From assembly GCA_026182355.1 (NCBI GenBank), contig JAPFBL010000372.1, positions 236,001 to 300,000 on the forward strand: a DNA stretch of 64,000 bases, written 5' to 3'. The notes beneath the pieces are model-generated. The model saw only the letters and a program-made list of their open reading frames with translations, was not told where the DNA came from and ran no database searches. The translations under genes and the position numbers were made by a program. This DNA is from Hermatobates lingyangjiaoensis (Eukaryota; Arthropoda; Insecta; Hemiptera; Hermatobatidae). Shown one piece after another: positions 35,428 through 47,035 of this stretch (the first letter of the stretch is position 1; each line of letters begins with the position of its first letter).

Positions 35428-36334
35428 TTTTTATTAAGTACAAGTAAATTATAATGTTGATGAAATAATTAATGTTGACGGTTATTTTGTTATTGGAAAC
35501 CATTGAAGCATGAGAAATATAATTCTTGTCAAATAGAGTACTAATGCTATCCTGCTCTCCGGTATTCTATAAACTTCTTATCAAATATTGTCCAATATAA
35601 GTAGTCAAGGCTGCTACCATTTCATGCTTAATCTTTTAAAATCTCTAGAGGTCTCACAATAAGCAATGTATTAATGTTAATTTTATTTAAAGTTTATTTT
35701 CAAAATTACGATAATCAATTAAAATTATACCATTTAAAGATAATTAAAAATAATCGTTTCAATGCCTGCTTGATAAGCATCAAATTACACCAAGTATTCC
35801 TTTATTTCCTGTAATGATTTCATTAATAATATATTATTTTAATGAATGTTACTAAGTTACTGATTGGTTCCTTACTAGTTTGATAATATGATGAGCAATT
35901 TTAATTGCCAAATCATATGATTTAAGTGGATATTTCCTCGTTTATTTCATTATTGACTTTTACCAATAATCGACGTAAATTAAGCGTTGATTACTGAGAT
36001 AATTGATTGACTTGCGGTCAAGTTCAGTGTGGACCACTTTTTTTTTTGTTGTGTGGTCGCGAGGCAGTGTGGCCGCTAAGTACGTTATAATGGCAGGAGG
36101 CTGTGAATTATGTACAGTTATTACTAATTAAGTGACTTGGCCGTCTCCTACCCCGCGCCTCGCTTCCTCCTTCTCATCAAAACAAAACTGAAGCCACCTC
36201 AACACTTTTACCTGCTCCACTTTACTGCTCTCAATCAAAAAAAGAAACACTCACCTTCCTGCCTAGTTTGATTCTTGGGCTTTTTAACTTCCGAAAATAA
36301 AAAACATACATTTTTTTCTTTATTGTAGGGTAAA
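35428..36334. other. Unannotated AT-rich spacer
   Basis: Nothing recognised. Confidence 0.4.
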
Positions 36335-36950
36335 AGCTAATGAAACGGTCTCCACATATAAAAATTTAATGGTATAAACAACGAGTTTCGAACACGTAGT
36401 GTTCTTCCTCAGGTATTAACTAAAAAATACAATGACACCAGAGAGTTATCTATAGTATAAAGTTAATATAGTACAAAATAAAATAAATACTTATTATTTA
36501 GTACTATATTTACTTTAAAATACTATTATTTTACTTATTTATTATTTTGTACTATATTATTACATTGTTATAAAATACTATTATTTTATTTACTTATTAT
36601 TTAGTACTATATTTACTTTAAAATACTATTATTTACTTACTTATTATTTTGTACTATATTATTATAAAATACTATTATTTTATTTACCTATTATTTAGTA
36701 CTATATTTACTTTAAAATACTATTATTTTACTTACTTATTATTTTGTACTATATTATTATATTATTAAAAAATACTATTATTTTATTTACTTATTATTTA
36801 GTACTATATTTACTTTGTACTATAGATAACTCTCTAGTGTCATAGTATTTTTTAGTTAATGCCTGAGGAAGAACACGCGGTTCGAAACTCGTTGTTTATA
36901 CCATTAAATTTTTATATGTGGAGACCATTTCATTAGCTTTTTACCCTACA
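36335..36950. mobile_element. PLE-derived hairpin, V-like family, with AT-rich tandem loop
   Basis: The arms (36335-36435 and 36840-36945) share TAAAAATTTAATGGTATA and carry cores at about 36380-36416 (-) and 36862-36895 (+): CTGAGGA, A, stem II GAAC/GTTC, GAAA, CTCGTT. The loop (about 36499-36830) is a tandem repeat of ~95-103-bp units beginning TAGTACTATATTTACTTT. Confidence 0.65.
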
Positions 36951-37407
36951 ATCAGTAAATACCACATAATAACTGATTGCACTACGTTAGAATTGTTTCT
37001 TTATTTTAATTATTTAGATGACATGTATTTATTACATTTCTAAAAAAAAAAAGTAACATTATTTTAATATATCCCACTTTATTTGTAAAATAAATAAATG
37101 AAATGAATTTGAATTAATTATGTAGAGGACATATTATATGGACAAATAAATTTTCTTTTTATTTTAAAAAGGGTTGTTGTCCATGTAAATTATTGTCCAA
37201 TAATGATTGAGAAAACTTATTTCTCAAAAGATCCATTGTCTGCTGTCAAGAGATGTAGATGTATTATAAAATAAACAACACTTATCTGAAAAGTGTCTAG
37301 GTAATATAGAAAAACTTAGTAACTAAAACGCTATAATATTCTCATTAATTAAACAATTTCCAATAATGGTATATTAATTGTTATTATTGTAAGTAAATTA
37401 CCTTAAT
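36951..37407. other. Unannotated AT-rich spacer
   Basis: Nothing recognised. Confidence 0.4.
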
Positions 37408-37415
37408 AATAATTC

Positions 37416-37765
37416 CAGTGGTTCTTGATCTGATGGAGGTAGCGAACCCCACCAGTTTCCTATGAATTCACCGAATCCCTTCTTTAGTCAAAAATAAAAT
37501 ATGATTTTTTTTTCCAAATTCAAGTCATAGGCATACGGCAGGTTTTTTTTTTTTCTTATGCACAAAATCAACCGTGCATGAATATGACCTCGTTCAAAGA
37601 ACCAAACCAACAAAGTGTATGCACTCAGAACATATTAATTACATACGTGCAAATCAGTGTGACTTCTGTTGACCTCCGCAGCAGAGGTTCCGCCGAACCC
37701 CTGAGACCGACCGACTTACCGACCTCCTAGGGTTTGATCAAACCCAGGTTAAGAACCATCATTAC
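37416..37765. mobile_element. hAT-like element, right border unclear
   Basis: Left end CAGTGGTTCTTGATC at 37416; right end inverted GGTTAAGAACCAT near 37747-37759. Paired GAACCCCACC and CGAACCCCTG blocks are hAT-MITE-like. No 8-bp duplication found. Confidence 0.6.
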
Positions 37766-38018
37766 CTTAGCATAATTAAAGGTTCATTAAAGTTGGCTCA
37801 TTGAAGGATTATTTATAGTTCTCAATATATGTATCCGAGTTCCCTTTTAATGTTTGTGCTATTACATTTTCAAAAATTATTATCGTTCCGCTTGTATTTT
37901 TTGTATACCTTTTAAATACGTTTTTAATTGCGGCTTGCGAAACAATTGAAATTTTGAAAAATGGCTGGGATTATGAAGGAGCTTGGCCACTTCAGGTATA
38001 GCGTCTTTTATGTGAGGT

Positions 38019-38517
38019 TACCGTCTTTTTCCTGAAATAAGACATCCACCCGAAAATAAGCCGTACAGTGATTTTGGGGAATTTTTAGACTTTAAGCCCC
38101 TCTCCCAAAAATAATCGCTAGTTAAAATAATGTGAAAAATACAATTCGTTAAAAAATGCTGTTGAATTAAGTAGGTATCTCCAGTTGGCCTAATATTTCA
38201 AAGAATTGTTTGAAACAAAATATTCAGAGAAATTCCTTGTTTACCCGTACAGTTCGTTTCATTCAATTCAGAGGCACGTGTCAAAATTAATTCCAGAATA
38301 TATAAAGTAGAATTTACCTTAAAAGTATAATTGAAGGCAGCAGTGACATAGTGACGGTGCAGGTACAATATTTGTGCCGTTTGTGCATTTCAACCTTGAA
38401 GTCTAATTATTACCTATTACTTATTGTGATAAAAGCCCTTCCCCGAAATATGCCCTAGCACGTATTTTAGACCTAAAAAGAAACTAAAACAGTACGTATT
38501 TTCGGAAAAAGACGGTA
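38019..38517 (-). mobile_element. TA-target MITE, copy 3
   Basis: The element runs 38021-38515 with CCGTCTTTTTCC and GGAAAAAGACGG ends and TA on both sides. The interior order is inverted relative to copies 1 and 2, so it is on the minus strand. 495 bp. Confidence 0.85.
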
Positions 38518-39185
38518 GATTCGACGTTCCTATATATAAAATGATTTAAAACAGATGGATTGTATTCTGAATAAATCAAGAAACATTATTTGTTAATTTA
38601 ACTCATTAACAGATAATTTTTCTGAAGAATATCGCGGCAGGTAAAAACAGTCATTTTCTTTTTGTTTTTGTATTCCAAATCTTTTAGTGAAGGAAAATAT
38701 AATAAATTATGATGTCTTGTGTACCGAATTATTCGAAGTACTTATTAAAAATAGTAGAGTTTATAATTAATTAAATTAAAAGTTATTTCTGAAGGGGAAC
38801 ATTTTTGAGGTATTTTAGGAGCAGCAAACAAAGAAAAGCTGAGTCATCAATAATACAATTATTGATGACTTTGTCATTTGTGGGAATGAGAGTGATCAGT
38901 CAGTCGCATGTGACTGGTGTTCACCAACAGGGATCACATGCGACTGAAAACTTTCTTTTAGTAATAGCAGTTAGCTGAAAAGACCTTGATTTTTAAATGC
39001 ACTTGACTGTTTGTTTATCATAAGAAACTAATTGCTTCAAAACAAAGCAATTATTTTATTATCTTACATACTATACCCTCAGTACATGTTTATTAATAAT
39101 AGAAAAATATTGAAAATTACTGGTCAATATTTTGTGTATAGTTTTTATTTTCGGTTTAACTGCTATCAAAAGAAAAGAATGAGAT
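38518..39185. other. Unannotated spacer with two small inverted repeats
   Basis: TCATCAATAAT/ATTATTGATGA-type palindrome at about 38846-38869, and CAGTCGCATGTGA with its inverse TCACATGCGACTG at about 38900-38945. Confidence 0.5.
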
Positions 39186-39285
39186 AGTCCAAGAACAGCG
39201 TGTTTAGGAGGGATGGAAACCCTCGGACAATGTTATAGAACTAAAAGTCAGAAACACTGAACAGAGACAAACTTGAACGTCACAC

Positions 39286-39318
39286 AAACATTTCGGCTAT
39301 ACTCCGTCTTCAGGAGAA
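39286..39318 (-). ncRNA. Hammerhead-like motif, solitary
   Basis: Minus strand: TCTC, CTGAAGA, C, GG/CC stem II, GAAA, TGTTTGTG. The stem III palindrome is lost. No inverted partner arm seen. Confidence 0.45.
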
Positions 39319-39401
39319 ATGAATAGGGAAGCTGAGGGCTACCTTCTCAGCAAATATGTTAACAGATCGTTACTTTGTCTATATATATATATATATATAT
39401 A

Positions 39402-39694
39402 CAATTAAAAGAAACGGTCCAGCGGACTTTTTTTAAAATAAAATAAATTCAAAACGATGGAAACACACAGAAAGACACAGACATAACTCACATCGATATT
39501 TCGACCATCGTCATCATCAGGAGGTGCGAAGAGCGAAGAGTCCCGCAGGAAGACAGGGCGGTACTTTGAGTGAGTACCGCCCTGTCTTCCTGCGGGACTC
39601 TTCGCTCTTCGCACCTCCTGATGACGACGATGGTCGAAATATCGATGTGAGTTATGTTTGTGTCTTTCTGTGTGTTTCCTTCGTTTTGAATTTA

Positions 39695-39700
<6 letters not shown>
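39402..39700. mobile_element. PLE-derived inverted repeat, family R
   Basis: Two long arms (outer GAAACACACAGAAAGACAC... and its inverse) meet at about 39560 (GCGGTACTTTGAGTGAGTACCGC). Cores lie on both arms, 39489-39526 (-) and 39612-39649 (+). (TA)n lies outside (39381-39400, 39702-39738). The minus copy has T instead of C as the extra base. Confidence 0.7.
39612..39649 (+). ncRNA. Hammerhead-like ribozyme motif, family R type copy
   Basis: Helix I CACCTC (39612-39617) with GATGTG (39644-39649), five of six paired. Core CTGATGA 39618-39624, extra C 39625, stem II GAC/GTC with loop GATG, GAAA 39636-39639, then TAT and C (39643) as cleavage base. The ATAT palindrome gives a stem III only as a dimer. 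All invariant hammerhead core bases are present, plus one inserted base after A9; such an insertion is known in the CChMVd plus-strand hammerhead. Confidence 0.6.
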
Positions 39701-39739
<39 letters not shown>

Positions 39740-39740
<1 letters not shown>

Positions 39741-40030
39741 CTCATAAACGAAGAAAAGCAACATACAGAGAAAAAGACACATTTAGAAACTCAAATTTTC
39801 GGATGATCCGTCTTCAGGAGAAAATAGTAAGGGTGACCAAGCACGCCGGAAACACAACGGCAGGAAACCGTATTATTATTTGTCGTTGTGTTTCCAGAGT
39901 GCTTGGTCGTCCATTCTCTTTTCTCCTGAAGACGGATCATCCAAAAATTTGAGTTTGTATGTGTGTTGCTTGTCTTCGTTTTTGAGCTGATTTGCGTCCA
40001 GTTGGGATAGTTTTTTTCGAATTTTGAATG
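39740..40030. mobile_element. PLE-derived inverted repeat, family Q
   Basis: Cores on both arms, 39790-39820 (-) and 39923-39953 (+): helix I CTC/GAG, CTGAAGA, C, stem II GGA/TCC, GAAA (AAAA in the plus copy), palindrome AATT, U. The loop contains GTATTATTATTTG. Ends in (TA)n at about 40030. Confidence 0.68.
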
Positions 40031-40047
40031 ATATATATATATATATA

Positions 40048-40222
40048 ATTAAATAGCAGAGCAGATTCTGCATTCACGATTTTTTTATATATATATATAT
40101 ACTTTGAATTGAAAACAGACGGTCCGAATGGACAAATAATTAAGTTACAATGTAACAATTGTAACTTTAATTATATATATATAATTAAATAGCAGAGCAG
40201 ATTCTGCATTCACGATTTTTTT
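40048..40222 (-). pseudogene. Two direct copies of a very short PLE N-terminal scrap
   Basis: At 40048-40086 and 40182-40222 the minus strand encodes KIVNAESALLFN directly abutting (TA)n. This equals KIVNAETAVNFN of the fragment at 2130-2294 and is cut about 12 codons before the usual TNIY edge. Between them lies a perfect small palindrome, AAGTTACAAT...ATTGTAACTT (40142-40168). Confidence 0.5.
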
Positions 40223-40365
40223 CATTAATTTTTTTATTATTTATTCATTTTTTTTTATCTCACAATTTTTTATTTTAATCTTAATTATTTTTTAAACCTT
40301 TTTTTTAATATGAGAAAATATAATATATATATATATAATATATATATAATATATATATATGAAAT

Positions 40366-41460
40366 GTTAGAATAGAAACAAGGTATTTGCTGAGTTATAA
40401 CTTAAGCAAGTAAAATAAAGCTATGTGTTACGTGTCGATGTGATTGCAGCACCATGCCGTCTTCGGGATAATTAATGACAAGTTGAAGTTTCCGCTTAGA
40501 TCTTTGCTCTGAGATATCGGAATCGTCTTTCTCAGCTCCGGACACTCCTTACGTGTTTTTTTTACTTTTCCAGAGAGGAGTGAGGCAACCACCACCCGCC
40601 TTCCTCTCCCTGACGTCTTTTTATTAGAGCCATTCTTCTTATAGTACCCACCTCTTCCTTTATAAGTATGATTTATCGATACTCTATAACCTTATTTCCC
40701 TCCACATATATTATTCTCATAGTGAAAAGTAGTAAATTGTTACTTTCTTAAGGTCTACTAATTAGAGCAGAAGAGAAAACACCATTGATAAGTCACAAGA
40801 AGCGTTAAGATTGTATTTCTCTTCATTCCTCAAGCTCCAGACCTTTTCACATCCTTCTCAAGAATTGGCATGATTCAAGTTGTGTGTAATTCCCTTTTTG
40901 ACGCAATCCAGTCCTCCAAGTCGCAAGACCTATTACATTTTAAGTCCTGGCTTCCTGTTGCATAACTTAAAACTTAAAACCCATCTATTTGAGGCTTCCG
41001 TAGTCTCTGGTGACACTCGCTTTATTATTCAAATGAATCTCACTTAATCTTAAATATATAACATTAGTGTAATTACAGTTACAGCTTAGAAAAGTTCAAA
41101 GTATATAGCACTCTTTTAACAAATCAATATAATTAAACTGTTTTTTTTTTTCATCAGTATAGTAACCCTGCATTTTTAGGTAATTTATTTACTCTTTATG
41201 CCGCTATAGATTACGCCATATCTCATTTCATGAAAATAATGAACTATTATACTACTATATATTTACAAAAAAAAAAAAAAAAAAAAAATTCACAGGAAAC
41301 ACGTCAAGTAATAATCAACGTCTAAATAAACTGATTTAGCCGTTAATTATCAATAAACTGATAATAAAATATGAATAACTAGTCAATAATGTTAAAATAT
41401 TCAAACGTCATAGTCAAATTGAATACAACGGTACCCACAAAACAGCAATGTTAAATACAT
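40366..41460. other. Unannotated spacer
   Basis: Starts after a TA-rich tract (40321-40361). Includes poly-A at about 41270-41288. No gene recognised. Confidence 0.4.
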
Positions 41461-41580
41461 GCATATTGTTAATACCACTGAGGTTAGTATGATTTATATT
41501 AGAAATAGGTAAAACCGTCATATCTCGTAAGATGATCATGGAGTTGGAGCGCTTTTGGACGTTGTCCATCTTCGATCGAT
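41461..41580 (-). mobile_element. PLE-derived fragment, family Z, single arm
   Basis: Same sequence as the right arm of the hairpin at 56110-56400 (CCACTGAGGTTAGTATG; GAGCGCTTTTGGACG). The minus-strand core at about 41547-41578 is TCGAAGA, T, stem II GGAC/GTCC, AAAA, GCGCTC. Confidence 0.55.
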
Positions 41581-42022
41581 ACAAACCTACTGAGCTGTTT
41601 AATGTTTTATAGGTACAGCTCTGGTTCTCACTCTTTGCATTCGATCATAATTTGTATACTGCACCACTCTGCAAGTCACTGTACCATACATGTGCGTTGT
41701 ATAGTGTCGTTTCACCACAACCATCTACTATGTGAAGATGATTTAGCAATACCCCATTACTATACTCCAAAAATGTGGTTGAAATACATGAATTACGTGT
41801 AATGTACTCATTTCATCTTCAGTTGTATAGGGCTGAATAGATTAATATTAGGAAGAATGTGTTTTACAAAGTATTGGACTCAAGAGTCGATGATTCATGA
41901 TACTAAACTCTTCTACAATGAGTCTCATCCGGGTTACAGCAGCTAAAAAGGCTTACAATGACCCCGGCTGTATTAACCCTGTTACCTTCGAGAATGACCT
42001 TTTTCTTTCTTTTTTTAAATTC
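41581..42022. other. Unannotated spacer
   Basis: No features recognised. Confidence 0.4.
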
Positions 42023-42832
42023 CAAAGTGGTGTGTAGAAAGGGAGGAGCGACCCTTCCCGGGTGGCACGTGCCAGGTGCCAGCATTTGGAACGGATAAAA
42101 ATAGACAAAAAAAAAAAATAAATAAAAAGCTAACATAAAACCTGAAATTTTATACCAAATGAGTTTTTAAGGTCGTAATTGTTTTATATTTTATGTGTAA
42201 TAAAGACTGTTTTTAAACGGATTGTTCAACTTATCATTTACAAATTACAAATAAATTTATTTTAAATTTTACAAAACTAGTTTTTTTTTGTTTTTTTTTT
42301 GAAGAGGTTAAAAGTTTATTTTATTTGTTTGCTTAGCCAGTTAATTTAATTTAACAATTTTTTTATGATTTAAATTATACGTTTGTGTTTTGAAAAATCT
42401 TTGGTTTTCTTTGATGACAACTGTATATTGATTACAATAATCAAACCACAGTATGAAATAGGAAAAAAATTGCTAAGATCTTTCAACCGTAACAAGCGGT
42501 CTTCGTCAGATACGGTTACGGTTACGTTGTAAGTTTGAAGGATCTTAATTCCCCCCCCCCCCCCCCCCATTTCATATTGTGGACGATAACATCATTGATT
42601 GTTATTTCACGAGTTTATGTGAAACATTGGTACATATGTATACGAGTACTATAATAAGATGAAAGTCTGGGACTAATAACAGCAGGCTAAAATTATATCC
42701 TTGACTGTAATTCCATGGAAATAAATATTTTTGAGGGCTTTTTAGAATTTGGAAAGTTAGGGTGTTATCAAGGGCCAGCGAGAGGGAGGGGGACCGCCCT
42801 GGGAGGCAAATATAGTTGCTACGCCACTGGAA
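42023..42832. mobile_element. Interspersed repeat with G-rich ends, copy 2, carrying an insertion
   Basis: Matches copies at 32660 and 44057 on both sides of a ~205-bp family P hairpin. Right end GCTACGCCACTGG. The insertion makes this copy longer than its siblings. Confidence 0.7.
42429..42632. mobile_element. PLE-derived hairpin, family P, nested in the G-rich repeat
   Basis: Minus-strand core at about 42473-42511 with CTGACGA, ACCG/CGGT, GAAA and AGATCT. The right arm is truncated and has a run of 18 C at 42551-42568. Compared with the uninterrupted sibling (44421-44440, CTGTATATGTATACG), the insertion repeats or shares ATAT at both edges. Confidence 0.72.
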
Positions 42833-42848
42833 TGACTAATGTATAATT

Positions 42849-43290
42849 CTGAGGTAAAATGGATAAACCAACAAAAGTCTCCACACAAATGAAGTTTTAT
42901 TCAACGCGTTTCGAACACTTTGTGTTCATCATCAGGAAGACACTATAATACAAATTATATCTATTTAGTTACAAAAAAAAAGAGTGAAATAATAAAATTC
43001 AATTAAGAGAATTCAAGACATATCCAAGGATGTGGTACTGACGGGTTGGTCCAGTGAAAACAACTAGTAGGAAACAGATCCGTTGCGAAAGAGTGGGGAT
43101 AGGCATTTAGGAGATAAGGTAACAAAAGGCTTCGGGTATGCTTGAAAACCGTTAACTGAAATACAGAAGGCTAGAACCACTAATTTAGAGGAAAGAAACC
43201 TTTTTTTTTTCTTTTTTTTTTTTTGTTGGTTTATCCATTTTACCTCAGAATGAGTAAATACCCCACTATTACGGATTGCACAACTAATGA
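42849..43290. mobile_element. PLE-derived hairpin, family V, right arm without ribozyme
   Basis: Outer arms TTCTGAGGTAAAATGG and CCATTTTACCTCAGAATG. Minus-strand core at 42903-42936 (CTGATGA, T, GAACAC/GTGTTC, GAAA, ACGCGT). The interior 43010-43200 is unrelated unique sequence. Confidence 0.62.
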
Positions 43291-44056
43291 TTTTCTAATG
43301 TATAATGTTAATAGTTTTCTATTAATGGTGATTAGTGTGAAGGAGAGTGAAAGCCCTCCAGACATTGATGAGTAAGTCAATTCAAAGGAGATGAGTAGCT
43401 GAGAGATGATTTCGATCGTTTTGTTTCAACATCATCTATTGTAGGATGATTGGAAGCCTTGATTAAGGAGGAGAGGCGATCATGCGTTGCAGCATGAGAC
43501 GACGACGACACACCTATTGTCTGTCCATGTTATTATTACCAACTTTCTAAGTCATTGTTTACATCTGATGAAATATCAATGCAACTGGCCTCTTATCAAA
43601 AAACACTTAGGAATACTCTTATTCTTGGCGCTTTATTTATTTATTTATTTTTTTTTTTGAAGTACCTGGTATACCAAATTATTTAAAAAAAAAATGACAT
43701 GATTTCATTAAGCAATAATAACAAAGGAAAAGTAATATAAACTGAATCCTGATTTTCGTCAGTTTGTTACAATGTTTCCATGTTTTAAAATTTTCTATAA
43801 TTTTTTTTTGGGAGGGAGGGGGCTTATATTCCAAACTAATTTTTTTTTACCATTTATTTCAGTATAATTCATAAAAATGAATAAAGTAATATTTTGTTAT
43901 TATTTTAAAAAAATATTTTTGTATTTCGACATCGCGTTGTAAATATAATGAACTTATTTCAAGTTACATAGTTACCTGAAAATAAGTGTGTTTGAAAATT
44001 TACACGAGTGTTGTTATGTTTTTTAATTACCGAGGAGGGGGGGGGAGAAGGTTCCA
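43291..44056. other. Unannotated AT-rich spacer
   Basis: No features recognised. Confidence 0.4.
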
Positions 44057-44590
44057 CATTGTGGCGTAGCAAGGGAGAGGGTGGCACGTACCAGGGGCCG
44101 GCTTTATTATGAAGGGATAAAAACTGAAAATAAACAAAAGTAAAATAATAAAACGATAACAAAAAATAGGAAATTGTATACCAAAATGAGTTTTTAAGGT
44201 CGTCATTGTGTTATATGTGTTGTACTGTTTTTGAACATATTTTTCAACTGTAATATTTGGAAATTACAAAATAAATGTATTTTAAATTTTTCGAAACTTT
44301 TTTTTTTGAAGTAGTTGAAAGTTTATTGAATTTATTTGCGTAGCCAGTTAATTTAATGTAACCTTTTTTTATAATTTTCTGTGGTTTTTTTTTTTGAAAA
44401 ACATAATTTTATTTGATGATGACTGTATATGTATACGAGTACTGCAATAAGATGGAAGTCTATGACTAATGACAGTTGTTTAAAATTAGATCCTTGATTA
44501 GTGATTCCATGAAAATAAAAATTTTTAGTACTTTCTGGAATCAACAGCCAACGGGAGTGTGGTGGCGGTGGGAGGGGGGGGGGGTGGAAG
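44057..44590. mobile_element. Interspersed repeat with G-rich ends, copy 3 (uninterrupted)
   Basis: Left end GTGGCGTAGCAAGGGAG; interior CCAAAATGAGTTTTTAAGG and GTAGCCAGTTAATTTAATG; right end GTGGTGGCGGTGGGAGGGG. It provides the empty-site reference for the nested hairpin in copy 2. Confidence 0.68.
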
Positions 44591-45600
44591 AGTGTGTTTT
44601 TATGGATAGTAATGTCGTTTCGGAAGATTGTAGTACCAATCTTCAGAGCCTCCTCTTCTCTATGATGGATATTAAACATGCTCTGAAGAAGGTATAGTCG
44701 TTTATATTTTTTTTTATTATTAACGAACATATGAGATAGGATTTTGTTGAAACTGACTGAAGAATTGATTCTGTTTTTTGTGAGACAGTGCGTTGTGACG
44801 ATGAAGTAATAAGTCACGAAAATAGTTTGAAAACTGGTTTCTCTTCCATTCAGTTATTATGTATGACTCATGTGTTTTCTGTCAAGTCATTATTCCGATT
44901 ATTTTCATTATATGTACACACTTTTTCTGTCTCGACATGTAAACCTAAACAAATATGTAGCAATAATAATATAACTCGAACTATTCTGTTTGTTTAGCCA
45001 ATTAACACATTGGAAAGAATTTTGAACAAAACTAATTTTACCATGTTGGTAAGTTGGAGTGTTTATTGTACGCTTTTGATTTCTATGGGAAATCTTTTGA
45101 AATATAGTTGTAATTGACTTCCGGTATGATTGTGCTTTTTATGTCTTATTAAACGAAATGTGATTTTTAGTTAAGTTGTTTACTGCTTATTACATCTATT
45201 AATTAATTAATTAATTAATTTACCAAATTGCTTTGCATGAATCATTTTTTTATTTTGATGGCTGCATGCTGGAATGCTGTTTCAAATCAAGATCTTACAT
45301 CCTGGGTAAGCCTTATATAAATATTTCTTTCTAAAAATTATTTTACACTCGGCCTGATGCTACAGTATTTACTGTATATTGACGAATTATCTATTTCAGG
45401 CAAATATCCAATAACAAAATAAATTTATATCTTTATTGATTTGAATATTCTTCTTACCTTTTGTTTTTTTTTGTTGTTGTTTAATTTGTATAGAAAGGTT
45501 GAAAGAAGAGACTAGTTAATTAAGTCAGAATATGTTTGAGTTATTGAAGAAGTCGTATTGTGTTTTGGGTGTTGAGTGTCACACTTGGGATAAGATATTG
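44591..45600. other. Unannotated spacer
   Basis: Contains (AATT)n at about 45200-45220. Frames at 44476-44697 and 44788-44997 are not recognised. Confidence 0.4.
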
Positions 45601-45603
45601 AAA

Positions 45604-45642
45604 GGGCGTGGTGTTTGAAGCCGACAGGAAGTGCTGACGTCA
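45604..45642. promoter_or_regulatory. Promoter-like cluster: KLF/Sp, ETS and CRE motifs
   Basis: GGGCGTGG (45604-45611, KLF/Sp type), ACAGGAAGTG (45624-45633, ETS type) and a full palindromic CRE TGACGTCA (45635-45642) lie within 39 bp. They are followed by GCGCGCCTTGCGGCCGGC, an island of GC and CpG in otherwise AT-rich DNA. This grouping is common in animal housekeeping promoters. It lies about 6 kb upstream of the Moesin exon on the same strand, but no exon could be linked to it. The direction of transcription is not evident. Confidence 0.45.
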
Positions 45643-45799
45643 GAGCGCGCCTTGCGGCCGGCTTTAGGTCTAACCCGCTGGGTTCCTTAGTTCCTGCAAT
45701 CCCTTAGCCCTATTTTACGGACGAAGAAGATTAAATCAATGTTTTAATTGGTTTTTAGTGTTAATTATTAGGTGTTTAAGATGATAAAAAAATAATGCC

Positions 45800-46084
45800 T
45801 GCCTCCCACTAATCTCGAGGTTATTAAATTATTTATAGTAGATTCAGCTGTAGTTATGTTTATCTCAGGTTGACATACTTACCTCCTCGGATACCGTTAT
45901 CACTCTTATCAATCTTATCAAGGTGGCCTAAGCCACCTGTTATCACGTGTGAGGATATCATCATCAAGCAGTCTTCAGCTGTTGATTCTTTTAATACACG
46001 ATCTTTATATAATTTATTTCATTTTAAATAAGTTCTACTACCACTAGTATTACATTACTAGATCTGAATAGTTTTTTAATATTA
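45800..46084. other. Unannotated spacer
   Basis: An E-box-like CACGTG lies at about 45954. Nothing else recognised. Confidence 0.4.
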
Positions 46085-47035
46085 CAGTGGGTATCTACCT
46101 CGATTTACGAATAATTCGTTGCGAAACCGACATTGAAATAATCGTATGTCAAAACGTATATTCCAATAAGAATACATTATAATTCGATTAATTTGTTTCA
46201 CAGAGGAAAACCTGTTTAAAATCTTTAATAAATACTGAATCAATATGAGTATAAATAATAATTTCATACATCTATAACAAGATGTCACGTAAACACGTAA
46301 AATAAAAATCAATGATCAAACCATAATATAAAATGGGAAAAAAAAACTTAAGATCTTTCAACCACAACAAACGGTCTTCATCAGAGTCAAAAATCCAACT
46401 GGGTTTTGACCCAGTGAGTTGGGTTTTTTACTCTGACGAAGACCGCTTATCCTGGTTGTAAGATCTTTGACTTTTTTTCCTCATTTCATATTGTGGTTTG
46501 ATCATTGATTGTTATATATCTATAAATAGAAATCAGTTAAATTAGACAAAACAAATTAATTATAAATAAATAAGAAATAAAACATAGAACATCGTCTGAT
46601 CTTAGAGTCTGTTAGATAAAGGTCAGAGGAGATCGAAAGTGTCAAGGTTGAGGAGGGACGATGGGACGTGGAGCATACAGTAACTTACACTCTAATCTGT
46701 TCTACGTAACTTAGCTTATTTATGTTTCTTGTTTTAAATTATATGCTTCACTGGATGTATAACAACCTAGTTTACTACGTTCTTTGCGGAGGGGAATATT
46801 TGTTTATTTCTTTACTTTTCTTTCCAATTTTCACCCCTTCTTCGTCACTTTCACTCACTTCTAGCTTTTTTTTCTTTACTTAACTTCCACTAGTTTCAGT
46901 GTGTCGCTTCATTCCACATTTTCAAATGTGGAGGAACAAATCTTCGTATATTGAGACGAATTTTAGTTCGAAATTTACGTTGTATATTGAAATATTTGTA
47001 TATGTTGATACGTTCGTAAGTCGAGGTACCCACTT
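46085..47035. mobile_element. Tigger/pogo-like element, old, with nested insertion
   Basis: Left end CAGTGGGTATCTACCTCG after TA (46083-46084); right end inverted GTCGAGGTACCCACTTTG. ATTTACGAA/TTCGTAAGT subterminal matches. The right terminus is mutated, so the exact border is uncertain. A family P hairpin splits it at about 46306-46520. Confidence 0.55.
46306..46520. mobile_element. PLE-derived hairpin, family P, nested in the Tigger-like element
   Basis: Cores at about 46349-46388 (-) and 46430-46471 (+); the plus copy keeps CTGACGA and AGATCT but has GTAA in place of GAAA. Borders AATCAATGATCAAACC and GGTTTGATCATTGATTG. Confidence 0.65.
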
